Positions 7,201 to 13,534 of a stretch of 16,427 nt of DNA are shown here, piece after piece. The translations under genes and the position numbers were made by a program. The DNA is from an uncultured Bacteroidales bacterium (GTDB taxonomy: Bacteria; Bacteroidota; Bacteroidia; Bacteroidales; P3), in NCBI GenBank assembly GCA_946540365.1, contig CAMNIH010000027.1, positions 1 through 16,427 of the forward strand, in the 5' to 3' direction. Each line of letters begins with the position of its first letter. Position 1 is the stretch's first letter. The notes beneath the pieces were generated by a model. The model worked only from the letters and a program-made list of their open reading frames with translations. It was not told the origin of the DNA and did not search any database.

Positions 7201-7459
7201 TGTCTTTCGAGGTGGAGGTGATGTTTTTCAGGCCGTCGACGCTGTTGAGCGAGTTCTCGACGAGTTTGGTGATATTGGTCTCGATCTCGCTGGCGTTGGC
7301 ACCGGCATAGGTGGTCATGACGGTGACGTAGGGCGGGTCCATCTCGGGCATCTGGTCGATGGGGAGACGGGTCAGCGAGAAGAGGCCCAGCACGATGACG
7401 GCCACGAAGATCAGGCCGGTGGTGATGGGCTTGTTGATAGCGGTCTTGTAGATTGCCAT
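4229..7459 (-). CDS. RND multidrug efflux pump, inner-membrane subunit (AcrB/HAE1 type)
   Basis: This 1076-residue protein is the proton-driven inner-membrane pump of a tripartite efflux system. The start MAIYKTAINKPITTGLIF carries the first membrane helix (about 12-30), followed by the porter domain with LPIDQMPEMDPPYVTV. The first membrane block lies at about 350-540 and the second at about 555-580 and 890-1060. The proton-relay residues are visible: Asp414 and Asp415 in GMVVDDAIVVLENI (TM4) and Lys962 in GIVVKNGIVLVDYIN (TM10), matching AcrB D407/D408/K940. Length is normal for the family. Compared with typical members there is an extra Gly/Ala/Thr-rich stretch in the porter domain (about residues 244-265). 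The gene follows its adaptor with an 80-base gap containing a palindrome. Sequence suggests the hydrophobe/amphiphile rather than the metal subfamily, but substrate cannot be told. Confidence 0.95.
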   Translation of the reverse strand: MAIYKTAINKPITTGLIFVAVIVLGLFSLTRLPIDQMPEMDPPYVTVMTTYAGANASEIETNITKLVENSLNSVDGLKNITSTSKDNISVVSLEFEWGSDIDEALNDIRSYVDLLYDNLPDGVSRPMILKLNSSAMPIMMYGFTAKESYPGLDRILEDEVVNVLNRIDGIGNITVSGAPERYVYIDLDPKQLDAYGIPLELVGQAISSNNLDLASGTVKMGKEQYQMRVKGEYVESSEIGDIVVTTTGGANSMAALAGGATTGTKQVFVRDLATVRDTIKDLSLDEKINGRDGARLIITKQTGANTVAIAREVKAEMEKIMKTLPPDIEVTLINDGSDNIINAINGLTESIFYALLFVVLVVLVFLGNWRSTLIIALTIPISLVTSFIYLLLADSSLNIISLASLTVAIGMVVDDAIVVLENITKHIERGESPREAAIYATNEVWTSVIATTLVLVAVFVPLTMLPGMMGIFMKELGWIVTIVVCVSTTAAITLIPMLSSQMLKEKPFFLTREAREEAEAKQAAKKLTFDKTIGRVFNAIEAWYANVLRWCLGHKRLTMLIAFAFFVVSLLPFLTGRIGMDFMKEQDNGRMSISAELQRGTRIEETLKTARRMEQDIYRILGDEVIVVSTSAGSNDDAGMAALFNSTTNNKISMTVRTTKKYERKRTIFEMQEDLRKCFAEYPEIVTFQVNQGGGMGGGSNNSLSVEVYGYDFDQTTAFTNELRRRVEQNVRGARDTKISRDEDRAELKITLDKEKLALHGLNESTVALYVRNRVNGMTAGFLKEDGEEYNIVVRLKEEYRDAISDIEQLSIPTATGRIVKLEELAKVEEYWCPPTIERKNRQRYLTLTVMPYRTSLQELAMGVQAELDQMNIPADIHVDLAGNYKDQQDSTRDMMLLGALILLLVYIVMASQFESFAKPFIIMFSIPFAISGVSLMMFFTSTNIDMIGLLGLILLIGIVVKNGIVLVDYINLMRERGIPLTEAIALSGQSRLRPVLMTAFTTILGMIPMATSTSEGSEMWTTMGLVVIGGLTVSTFVTLIVVPVLYGVFNRRGDQERLEKIRRKFVFMNINLNDK

Positions 7460-7480
7460 AGTTTCAGTTTTAAGTTTTGA

Positions 7481-7524
7481 GTTGTGAGTTTCAAGTGGCT
7501 GCGTAGCTACTTAAAACTCACAAC
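7481..7524. repeat. Intergenic palindromic repeat, copy 3 (tight hairpin)
   Basis: Arms of 20 bases (7481-7500 and 7505-7524) match at 18 positions around the 4-base loop GCGT. The arms contain GTTGTGAGTTTCAAGTGGCT, a clear relative of copies 1 and 2, but with most of the 31-base centre missing. It lies between the adaptor and pump genes and could lower pump expression relative to the adaptor or stabilise mRNA ends. Confidence 0.8.
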
Positions 7525-7538
7525 TTACAGCTCACGGT

Positions 7539-8576
7539 TTAATCCACGATTTCCAGTTTGGCACCGTCGACCAGGCGAGCCTGGCCGGTGACGACCAGCT
7601 GGTCGCCGGCCTTGAGGGCGCCGCTCTCGACGGGGATGATCTCGATGCGGTCGTCGAAGCGCTGGCCCAGGGTGACGGGCACGCGGCGGGCCGTGCCTTC
7701 GTTGTTGACGAAGACGTAGCGGTCGTTCGAGCCGGTGAGTTTCAGCACGCTCTGGTAGGGCACCACGATGGCGTCGACCTGGCCGACGGCCAGCTGGGTG
7801 CGGACATACATGCCGGGACGGATCTTCTCGCCGGCGTTGGGGATGTTCAGTTTGGCCTGGAAGGTGTGGCTGGCGGCGTCGATGGTGGGGTAGACGATCT
7901 CGATGGTGGCGGGGAAGGTCTGGCCTGGGTAGATGTCGCTCTCGATGCTGACCTTCATGCCCTGCTTGACGAGGGGGAAGTAGGTCTCGGGGATGTTGAT
8001 GATGGCCTTCAGGCGGCTGATCTGGGTGAGGGTGAGGATGGGGGCGCCGGTGTACATCTCGCCGTCCTCGTAGTTCTTGGCGCTGATGACGCCGGCGAAC
8101 TGGGCCTTGACGAAGGTGTTCTGGTCGAGGAAGCGCTCGTTCTCCACCAGCTGGTCGTAGCCGGCCTTGGTCTGGTCGTAGACCTGCTCGCTCACCGAGC
8201 CGCTCTGCCGCAGGGCGCTGACGCGGTCGAGCTCGGTCTTGGTCGAGGCCAGGTTGATGCGGGTGGTGTTGAGCTGCGTCTGGTCCATGCGGACGAGCAT
8301 GGAGCCCTTCTGCACGCGCGAGCCCACCTCGACGTAGATGTGTTCGATGTGGCCGGTCAGGCTCGGGGCGATGTTCATGGTCTCGTAGCCTTCGAGGGTC
8401 GAGGCCAGCTCGAGGGTCTTGGCGATGCGCTCGCTCTCGAGGGTGAGCACTTTGACGCGCTCGGCCTCTTTTTGGGTGGTGGTGGCCCCTTTGGAGCCCT
8501 GGGTGCCCTGTCCGCCGCAGGCGGCCAAAGCCATGGTGGCCAGCAGGATGGTGGCTGTTCGGATGACTTTATTCAT
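7539..8576 (-). CDS. RND periplasmic adaptor (membrane fusion protein), lipoprotein
   Basis: This 345-residue adaptor links the inner-membrane pump to the outer-membrane channel. It begins with a lipoprotein signal (MNKVIRTATILLATMALAAC, Cys20). The family domains follow in order: the first half of the lipoyl/barrel-sandwich domain (GYETMNIAPSLTGHIEHIYV, then VGSRVQKGSMLVRMD), a short alpha-hairpin (about residues 100-150), and the second lipoyl half with FAGVISAKNYEDGEMYTGAP. A beta-barrel region (INIPETYFPLVKQGMKV) and a membrane-proximal domain near the C-terminus (GALKAGDQLVVTGQARLVDG) complete it. The hairpin is shorter than in AcrA. ATG at 8574-8576 starts 27 bases after the TolC stop, indicating cotranscription. 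The stop TAA lies 14 bases beyond palindrome copy 3. Identity is secure. Confidence 0.94.
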   Translation of the reverse strand: MNKVIRTATILLATMALAACGGQGTQGSKGATTTQKEAERVKVLTLESERIAKTLELASTLEGYETMNIAPSLTGHIEHIYVEVGSRVQKGSMLVRMDQTQLNTTRINLASTKTELDRVSALRQSGSVSEQVYDQTKAGYDQLVENERFLDQNTFVKAQFAGVISAKNYEDGEMYTGAPILTLTQISRLKAIINIPETYFPLVKQGMKVSIESDIYPGQTFPATIEIVYPTIDAASHTFQAKLNIPNAGEKIRPGMYVRTQLAVGQVDAIVVPYQSVLKLTGSNDRYVFVNNEGTARRVPVTLGQRFDDRIEIIPVESGALKAGDQLVVTGQARLVDGAKLEIVD

Positions 8577-8603
8577 AATGTTATCTTTTTATCTGTTGTG
8601 TGT

Positions 8604-10010
8604 TTATTCTGCCCCCAGCAGGTCTTCGAGGGCGGTCTGGGCCGAGATGACGCTCATCACGGCCTGTATGTAGTTGCTCTGCGCGCTGATGATGTCGGTC
8701 GAGGCGTTGGTCACCTCGAGGCTCGAAGCGCGGCCGTAGTGGTACTTCTCGGTCAGGTTGTCGAACACGCGGCGCGTCACCTCGAGGTTGCGGCTCTGTA
8801 TGTCGTAGGTCTCCAGGGCCGAAGCCAGGTCGTAGCAGAGCTGGTTGTACTGCACCCGCAGGCCGTCTTCGGCCTGGCGACGGCTGTTGGCGCTCTCCTG
8901 CAGGGCGATCTTGGCGCTCTTGATGTTGGCCGCGCGCGTGCCGCTGGTGAACAGGGGCATCGTCAGCGAGGCGCCCACCATGTTGGGCGGCGTCATGTTG
9001 AAGCCCTCGTCGCGTCCGAAGTAGGTCTTGGCGCTGTACTGGTAGTAGGCCGAGAGGGTGGGCGTGAGGTCCATATAGGCCATCGTGACGTTGCGGCGCG
9101 CCAGGCTCTCGCTCTGTTCGAGCAGCTGGTAGTTGTAGTTCTTCGTGATGTCGAATCCGCGCGACAGCAGTTGGGCGGCGGCGTCGACGCTGAGGATGCT
9201 GTCGACCGGGGTGGTGAGCTCGAAGTCGGCGTCCACGGCGGCTCCCAGCTGCAGCAGCATCGAGTTGCGCAGCATCTGGAGCGAGCGCTTGCTGCTGTTG
9301 ATGCTGCTCTTCATCGTGGCCACCTGCACCTGCAGCTTGTCGGCGTCGACCTGCTCGGCGGCGCCTACGTCGACGCTGGCCTGGGCCGTGGCGGCCAGCC
9401 GTTCGAGGTTGGCCAGGCTCGAGTCGAGCAGGCCCACGGTCTGCTCCATCACCAGGATCGACACGTAGGTGTTTTTCACGTTGGTGCGCGTCTGCTGGGC
9501 GGTCTGCTGGCGTGTGATGTCGCTCACCTGCATGGCGATGTCCTGCAGCAGGGTGCCCACGATCTGGGCGCCCGTGAGGGCGATCGAGGCGGTGATGCTG
9601 AAGGTGCCGCTGGGGTTCATGGCGATGCCGCCGCTTTCGCTCCCTTCGGCCTCATTGCCGCTGGTGGGGATCGAGATGGGCACGGGGACGCCGTTCACGA
9701 GGATCGTGTCGGGGAACATGGACATCATCGAGCGGCCGCCTCCGATGTTCATCGTGTAGCCGCACATGTTCTGGTAGTCGAAGCCCGCCCGCACCTGGGG
9801 CAGCATGCTGCTCAGGGTCTTCCAGCGCTCCAGCTCGGCCTTCTTCATGTCGAGGTCGGCGTTCTGCATCGTGGCGTTGTGCTCGAGGGCGTAGCCCTGG
9901 GCCTCGGCCAGGCTCAGCCGCAGGGTCTGCTCCTGGGCGTGGCTGCGGCAGGGCAGCCACATCATGGCCACGGCGGCGGCACAGGCTATTATCTTGGTCG
10001 ATTGTTTCAT
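8604..10010 (-). CDS. TolC family outer-membrane efflux protein
   Basis: This 468-residue protein is the outer-membrane channel of the tripartite pump. It has a signal peptide (MKQSTKIIACAAAVAMMWLP, cleavage likely after SHA at about 25) and then LRLSLAEAQGYALEHNATMQ, the usual start of the first OEP domain. The two long helical hairpins are visible as Ala/Gln/Leu-rich stretches (for example NLERLAATAQASVDVGAAEQ with VDADKLQVQVATMKSS). The second domain carries PTLSAYYQY and the conserved GASLTMPLFTSG. The C-terminal repeat, YHYGRASSLEVTNASTDIIS, is typical. It lies 24 bases after yajC and 27 bases before the adaptor gene, so it is part of one transcript. Ends LEDLLGAE. No repeats of the kind found in the murL cluster occur here. 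Confidence 0.93.
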   Translation of the reverse strand: MKQSTKIIACAAAVAMMWLPCRSHAQEQTLRLSLAEAQGYALEHNATMQNADLDMKKAELERWKTLSSMLPQVRAGFDYQNMCGYTMNIGGGRSMMSMFPDTILVNGVPVPISIPTSGNEAEGSESGGIAMNPSGTFSITASIALTGAQIVGTLLQDIAMQVSDITRQQTAQQTRTNVKNTYVSILVMEQTVGLLDSSLANLERLAATAQASVDVGAAEQVDADKLQVQVATMKSSINSSKRSLQMLRNSMLLQLGAAVDADFELTTPVDSILSVDAAAQLLSRGFDITKNYNYQLLEQSESLARRNVTMAYMDLTPTLSAYYQYSAKTYFGRDEGFNMTPPNMVGASLTMPLFTSGTRAANIKSAKIALQESANSRRQAEDGLRVQYNQLCYDLASALETYDIQSRNLEVTRRVFDNLTEKYHYGRASSLEVTNASTDIISAQSNYIQAVMSVISAQTALEDLLGAE

Positions 10011-10034
10011 CGTCGGTGTGCTTTTCGGGGTTCG

Positions 10035-10322
10035 CTATTTGGTCTTACGCTCCGGTATGGGCTGCAGGGTGGCCAGCTGCACCTTCATGCGCACGCCGGG
10101 GGCGGCCTCGACGGTGGCCATGGCGCCGTCGGCGCTCACGAAACTCACGTGTACTCCGCCGGCGGTCATCAGCCGGTCGCCCGTCTTCAGGCCAGCGCGG
10201 TAGGCGGCGTCCTTCTTGGCGCGGTCGCTCTGCGGTTTGATCAGGAAAAAGTAAAACACAGCTATCATCGCCACAATCATGATGGCGGTCTTCCAGCCGT
10301 TTGCAATGTCGAGCAATATCAT
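10035..10322 (-). CDS. yajC: Preprotein translocase accessory subunit YajC
   Basis: This 95-residue protein matches YajC, the small single-span partner of SecDF in the Sec translocon. It has one N-terminal membrane helix (about residues 11-28, AIMIVAMIAVFYFFLI) followed directly by the family signature FFLIKPQSDRAKKDAAYR. Then comes the soluble beta domain with LKTGDRLMTAGGVHVSFVSA and a Val/Lys-rich end. In the family the motif is commonly FYFFMIRPQ followed by LKKGDKIVTxGG, so the match is good. It is the first gene of the minus-strand series and lies 24 bases ahead of the tolC-like gene. Finding yajC at the head of an efflux operon implies shared transcription rather than shared function. 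No clear consensus promoter was found upstream; TAAGTTTT near 10340-10350 is a near miss. Confidence 0.9.
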   Translation of the reverse strand: MILLDIANGWKTAIMIVAMIAVFYFFLIKPQSDRAKKDAAYRAGLKTGDRLMTAGGVHVSFVSADGAMATVEAAPGVRMKVQLATLQPIPERKTK

Positions 10323-10433
10323 CTCTTTTGGTTCTTTTTGGTTAAAACTTAGCTTGGTTAACGCTCCTGCATGTCAATTATTGTTTATTTATAAAAAAAA
10401 AAACCGAAACGGCAGAAAGCACTCCCGAAGCAT

Positions 10434-10562
10434 CCTTGACGCAGGGATGACTCTACCTTTTCTTCAGTCGTTCTTCAGTCGTTCTTCAGTCGTTCTTCAG
10501 TGATCACTGAAGAACGACTGAAGAACGACTGAAGAACGACTGAAGAAAACCTTGACTCAGGG
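10434..10562. repeat. Perfect 92-bp palindrome of 11-base units, with flanking direct repeats
   Basis: Bases 10458-10549 form a perfect palindrome centred on TGATCA. Each 46-base arm is made of four tandem copies of an 11-base unit, TTCTTCAGTCG on the left and its complement on the right. CCTTGACGCAGGG (10434-10446) and CCTTGACTCAGGG (10550-10562) flank it as direct repeats, 12 of 13 identical. It occupies the 306-base gap between divergent yajC and murL. The rest of that gap holds an A-run at 10393-10403 and a weak 6-bp hairpin (10586-10591 with 10605-10610), and no consensus promoter for murL. As RNA it would fold into a very stable hairpin. Confidence 0.95.
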
Positions 10563-10628
10563 TAGGGGCAAGGGCTTTTTTTAGGCGGCCGGAAACAATA
10601 ATATCGGCCGGCGAGCGTTTAGGCAGGT

Positions 10629-12098
10629 ATGGATAACCAAGACAAGTATCTGGCGTTGCGCCGGCAGTATCCGGTGTTTGAGTATGTCGACTACCATTAC
10701 CGCGTCGAGCCCGAGGGGTTGCGGCTGTGGTTCGATTTCAGGATGGGCGACGTGGAGTTCCACCCGACGGCGACGGTCGAACGGCGGCCGTTCCTCGACC
10801 TGGAGCGGCCCGGCCTGGACCGGGCGGTGTTCGACATCGGCATGGTGGAGCTGGTGAGCTACTGGAAGTGTGCCTGTCCGCCGACGGTGCGGGTGCTCTG
10901 TGGCAGCCTCACCGACAGTCAGATAGCCTTCTGGCGCAAGCTCTACTGGCACGGTCTGGGCGAGTTCTTCTACACCAACGGCATCCGCGAGACGCCGGAG
11001 GCGTTCATGCAAATCGTAGGGACACGGCGTGCCGTGTCCGCAAGCATGGATGGCGATGTCGACGGCGGACACGGCACGCCGTGTCCCGGCTACCTTGTGC
11101 CCGTCGGCGGCGGCAAGGACAGCGTGGTGACGCTGGAGCTGCTGCGCCGGGCCGGCAAGACGGTGCGGCCGCTGATCATGAACCCGCGCGGCGCCACGAC
11201 AGGGTGCGCGCAGGTGGCCGGATTCCCCTTGGACGAGGTGCTGGTCATCCGCCGCACGATCGACCCCACGCTGCTGGACCTCAACGCCCAAGGCTACCTC
11301 AACGGGCACACGCCGTTCAGCGCCATGCTGGCCTTCTACACCCGCCTGGCGTCGCTGCTGAGCGGAGTGTCGAACGTGGCGCTGAGCAACGAGGACTCGG
11401 CCAACGAGAGCACGGTGCGCGGCAGCGATGTGAACCATCAGTATTCGAAGAGCCTGGAATTCGAGGACGACTTCCGGAATTATTGCGTTAATGCGTCAGT
11501 GTGTAAATGTGTTAGTGCTGACGCGCCAGCCACTGACGCAATAACGCATTCACACACTCACGCATTCGCGCCAGCCACTGACGCAATAACGCATTCACAC
11601 ACTCACGCATTCAACTACTTCTCCTTCCTGCGGCCGCTCTCGGAGCTGCAGATCGCGATGCTCTTCAGCCGGCTGACGGACTATCACGACGTGTTCCGGT
11701 CGTGCAACGTGGGCAGCAAGCAAGACATCTGGTGCGGCCACTGCGCGAAGTGCCTGTTCGCCTATATCATCCTGTCGCCCTTCATGGCGCCGGAGCGGCT
11801 GGCGCAGATCTTCGGGCACGACCTGCTGGACGACACGACGCTGCGCACCGAGTTCGACCAGCTGTGCGGACGGACGGCCACCAAGCCGTTCGAGTGTGTG
11901 GGGACGGTGGGCGAGGTGCTGACGGCCCTCTCGATGGCGGTGGAGCGCTGGTACGGCGCGGGGCGGCCGGCCCTGCTGGAGGGCTTCGTGCCGGTGGACG
12001 CAGGGCGGCGCACCCCGTTGCACAGCCTGCCCGACAGTGGGAATCTGAGCGCCGAGGAACGCAATATATTGAAACAATGTATAGAGAAGAACAGTTGA
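10629..12098 (+). CDS. murL: MurL: UDP-MurNAc-L-Ala-L-Glu epimerase, carrying two in-frame repeat insertions
   Basis: MurL is an ATP- and Mg-dependent cytoplasmic enzyme that epimerises the terminal L-Glu of UDP-MurNAc-L-Ala-L-Glu to D-Glu, replacing glutamate racemase. The 489-residue sequence starts with FEYVDYHYRVEPEGLRLWFD and contains VELVSYWKCACPPTVRV. The nucleotide-binding loop is PVGGGKDSVVTLELL (residues 158-172, PP-loop type). It is followed by PLIMNPRGATTGC, NVALSNEDSANESTVRGSDV, FLRPLSELQIAMLFS and the cysteine motif WCGHCAKC (368-375). Two insertions break the family pattern. Residues 131-153 are encoded by a 69-base inverted repeat just before the PP-loop. Residues 286-328 come from a tandem 45-base repeat between RNY and NYFSFL. 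Removing both leaves about 423 residues. The gene overlaps murD2 by 22 bases, implying translational coupling. Identity rests on recalled family motifs. Confidence 0.85.
   Translation: MDNQDKYLALRRQYPVFEYVDYHYRVEPEGLRLWFDFRMGDVEFHPTATVERRPFLDLERPGLDRAVFDIGMVELVSYWKCACPPTVRVLCGSLTDSQIAFWRKLYWHGLGEFFYTNGIRETPEAFMQIVGTRRAVSASMDGDVDGGHGTPCPGYLVPVGGGKDSVVTLELLRRAGKTVRPLIMNPRGATTGCAQVAGFPLDEVLVIRRTIDPTLLDLNAQGYLNGHTPFSAMLAFYTRLASLLSGVSNVALSNEDSANESTVRGSDVNHQYSKSLEFEDDFRNYCVNASVCKCVSADAPATDAITHSHTHAFAPATDAITHSHTHAFNYFSFLRPLSELQIAMLFSRLTDYHDVFRSCNVGSKQDIWCGHCAKCLFAYIILSPFMAPERLAQIFGHDLLDDTTLRTEFDQLCGRTATKPFECVGTVGEVLTALSMAVERWYGAGRPALLEGFVPVDAGRRTPLHSLPDSGNLSAEERNILKQCIEKNS
11019..11087. repeat. 69-base inverted repeat inside murL
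   Basis: Two perfectly complementary 23-base arms (11019-11041, 11065-11087) flank a 23-base centre. Each arm is itself nearly palindromic: GGACACGGC, a 2-base centre (GT on the left, AC on the right), GCCGTGTCC. The total of 69 bases is exactly 23 codons and contains no stop in the gene frame. Confidence 0.95.
11484..11612. repeat. Tandem 45-base repeat and degenerate TGCGT words inside murL
   Basis: A 45-base unit beginning GCGCCAGCCACTGACGCAAT is present twice, at 11523-11567 and 11568-11612, encoding a 15-residue repeat that contains THSHTHAF. The preceding 39 bases (11484-11522) hold partly complementary words such as ATTGCGTTAATGCGTCAGTG, so the block can also fold on itself. The insertion is 129 bases, 43 codons. 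Confidence 0.93.
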
Positions 12099-13525
12099 AG
12101 GCCCTGCTGGAGGGCCGCAGGATATTGATTGCGGGCTACGGCCGCGAGGGACAGAGCGCCGAGCGGCTGGTGCGCCGGCTGCTGCCCGAGGCGCCGCTCA
12201 CCATCGCCACCCAGGTGGCGGACGGCCGGTGGATGGATGCTGCCGGTCGTTGGCACGACGACTGGCCCTTCGAACTCGTCGTCAAGAGCCCCGGAATCCC
12301 CACTTTCCATTGCTGCCCCCCTTCTCAAAGGGGGCTGGGGGATGTCCCTTGCTGCTCCCCTTCTCAAGGGGAGCTGTCCGAAGGACTGAGGGGTGTCCCT
12401 TGTTGCTCCCCTTCTCAAGGGGAGCTGTCCGAAGGACTGAGGGGTAGCGTTTCCCAAAGGGAGCTGTCCGAAGGACTGAGGGGTAACCCTTCTTTTCAAT
12501 TAACGTCCCTCACCGACCTCTTCCTGCAGGTCTACGGCGACCTGACGGTCGGCGTGACGGGCACGAAGGGCAAGAGCACGACGGCGAGCCTGATCCACCA
12601 CCTGCTGCCGGGGTCGATCCTGGCGGGCAATATCGGGGTGCCGCTGTTCGACATCCTGGACGAGGTGCAGGAGGGGGCGCGCGTGGTGGCCGAGCTGAGC
12701 TGCCACCAGCTGGAGAATATCCATCGCGGGCCGCACATCGGCGTGCTGCTGAACCTCTACGAGGAGCACCTGGACCATTACGAGGACTATATGGGCTACA
12801 AGATGGCCAAGATGCAGATCGCCTTGCGGCAGGGGGAGGGGGACCACTTCTTCTACTGCACCGATAACGAGGAGCTGCGTGAGCTGGTTAAGAGTTATGA
12901 GTTAAGAGTTAAGAGTGAGTTACATCCGTATGCTCTCAATAATATCAGCGACGAGGAGCGCACGCTGCTCGAGGCCTGCCCCCTGGCGGGGGATCACAAC
13001 CGCAGCAACGCCCTGGTGGCCTGCCGCGTGGCGCAATTGGTTGCGCGTCAGCCACTATCCGCTTTCCGTTCCCCGCTTTCCACGTTTCAGGGGCTGCGCC
13101 ACCGCATGGAGCGGGTGGGGGAGGTGCGCGGCATCACGTGGTACGACGACAGCATCAGCACCATCCCGGCGGCGGCCATCGCGGCGGTGCAGGCCCTCGG
13201 ACGCGTGGACACGCTGATCCTCGGCGGCTTCGACCGCGGCATCGACTACGGCCCGCTGGTGGACTTCCTACGGGAACACCCCATCAGCAACCTTGTCTTC
13301 GTCGGTCAGGCCGGAAGAAGAATTTTGCAGATGATATCCACTACTCACTATCCACTATCCACTCACATAGTCGAGGACGACTACACGAAGATCGTGCCCT
13401 GGTGTGCCGACCATACGCCGCAGGGGGGCGTGGTGCTGCTGTCGCCGGCGGCGGCCAGCTACGACGCCTTCAAGAACTTCGAGCACCGCGGCGACTTCTT
13501 CCGCGAGCAGGTAGAGCTTTTATAG
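12077..13525 (+). CDS. murD2: MurD2: UDP-MurNAc-L-Ala L-glutamate ligase, with several in-frame repeat insertions
   Basis: This 482-residue Mur ligase is predicted to add L-Glu to UDP-MurNAc-L-Ala in the cytoplasm. The product is the substrate of MurL, encoded just upstream. It has an N-terminal Rossmann-like domain (RRILIAGYGREGQSAERLV, then KSPGIP) and the ATP loop GVTGTKGKST (159-168). The central domain carries AELSCHQLENIHRG, NLYEEHLDHYEDY and GYKMAKMQ (candidate carbamylated Lys). The third domain carries LRHRMERVGEVRG, then DDSISTIPAAAI in place of DSKATN of ordinary MurD, and ends LLSPAAASYDAFKNFEHRG. The DSISTIP form and the murL partner favour MurD2 over MurD. Insertions lie at about residues 78-139, 271-281, 326-337 and 420-430. 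The start ATG 12077 fits the domain; the frame is open upstream only because it overlaps murL. Stop TAG, 9 bases before the M20 gene. Confidence 0.85.
   Translation: MYREEQLKALLEGRRILIAGYGREGQSAERLVRRLLPEAPLTIATQVADGRWMDAAGRWHDDWPFELVVKSPGIPTFHCCPPSQRGLGDVPCCSPSQGELSEGLRGVPCCSPSQGELSEGLRGSVSQRELSEGLRGNPSFQLTSLTDLFLQVYGDLTVGVTGTKGKSTTASLIHHLLPGSILAGNIGVPLFDILDEVQEGARVVAELSCHQLENIHRGPHIGVLLNLYEEHLDHYEDYMGYKMAKMQIALRQGEGDHFFYCTDNEELRELVKSYELRVKSELHPYALNNISDEERTLLEACPLAGDHNRSNALVACRVAQLVARQPLSAFRSPLSTFQGLRHRMERVGEVRGITWYDDSISTIPAAAIAAVQALGRVDTLILGGFDRGIDYGPLVDFLREHPISNLVFVGQAGRRILQMISTTHYPLSTHIVEDDYTKIVPWCADHTPQGGVVLLSPAAASYDAFKNFEHRGDFFREQVELL
12306..12492. repeat. 51-base tandem hairpin repeat inside murD2
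   Basis: Two nearly identical 51-base units (12343-12393 and 12394-12444) are flanked by degraded partial units on both sides (12306-12342, 12445-12492). Each unit contains CTCCCCTT, three or four bases, AAGGGGAG as a hairpin, then TGTCCGAAGGACTGAGGGG. The 17-residue translation includes CCSPSQGELSEGLRG. The block of about 186 bases keeps the frame and falls between the N-terminal domain (SPGIPTF) and FQLTSLTDLF. Confidence 0.93.
12887..12921. repeat. GAGTTA-type short repeat inside murD2
   Basis: Four or five degenerate 7-10 base words (GTTAAGA, GTTATGA, GTTAAGA, GTTAAGA, GTGAGTT) encode residues around VKSYELRVKSEL. The words resemble the GTTTTGAGTTGTGAGTT sequence of the intergenic repeat near 7470-7490. 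Confidence 0.65.
13051..13087. repeat. CACTATCCGCTTTCC-type short repeat inside murD2
   Basis: Pyrimidine-rich words (CACTATCCGCTTTCC, GTTCCCCGCTTTCCACG) encode RQPLSAFRSPLSTFQ. This interrupts a region that in Mur ligases normally runs from the AL-rich helix (NALVACRVAQLV) directly into GLRHRMERV. Confidence 0.55.
13335..13366. repeat. CACTATCCACTA-type short repeat inside murD2
   Basis: TATCCACTACTCACTATCCA and further CACTATCCACTC words encode STTHYPLSTH between ILQM and IVEDDYTKI. The same word forms the arm of the inverted repeat at 13722-13769 in the next gene. Confidence 0.7.
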
Positions 13526-13534
13526 GTTATAGTT

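Noticed and set aside
6182..7480. 432-codon plus-strand open frame antisense to the RND pump
   Set aside because: Acidic Asp/Gly/Val-rich product with no family features; a shadow of the pump gene.
7866..10352. 828-codon open frame on the plus strand antisense to the adaptor, tolC-like and yajC genes
   Set aside because: It spans three well-recognised genes on the other strand; its product is a Gly/Val/Asp/His-rich low-complexity string typical of the complement of GC-rich coding sequence.
10586..10610. CGGCCG pair upstream of murL as a regulatory hairpin
   Set aside because: Only six pairs with a 13-base loop, and the word is self-complementary; likely chance.
11702..12076. Upstream extension of murD2
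   Set aside because: It is an overlapping frame of murL; the Mur ligase N-terminal domain begins right after ATG 12077.
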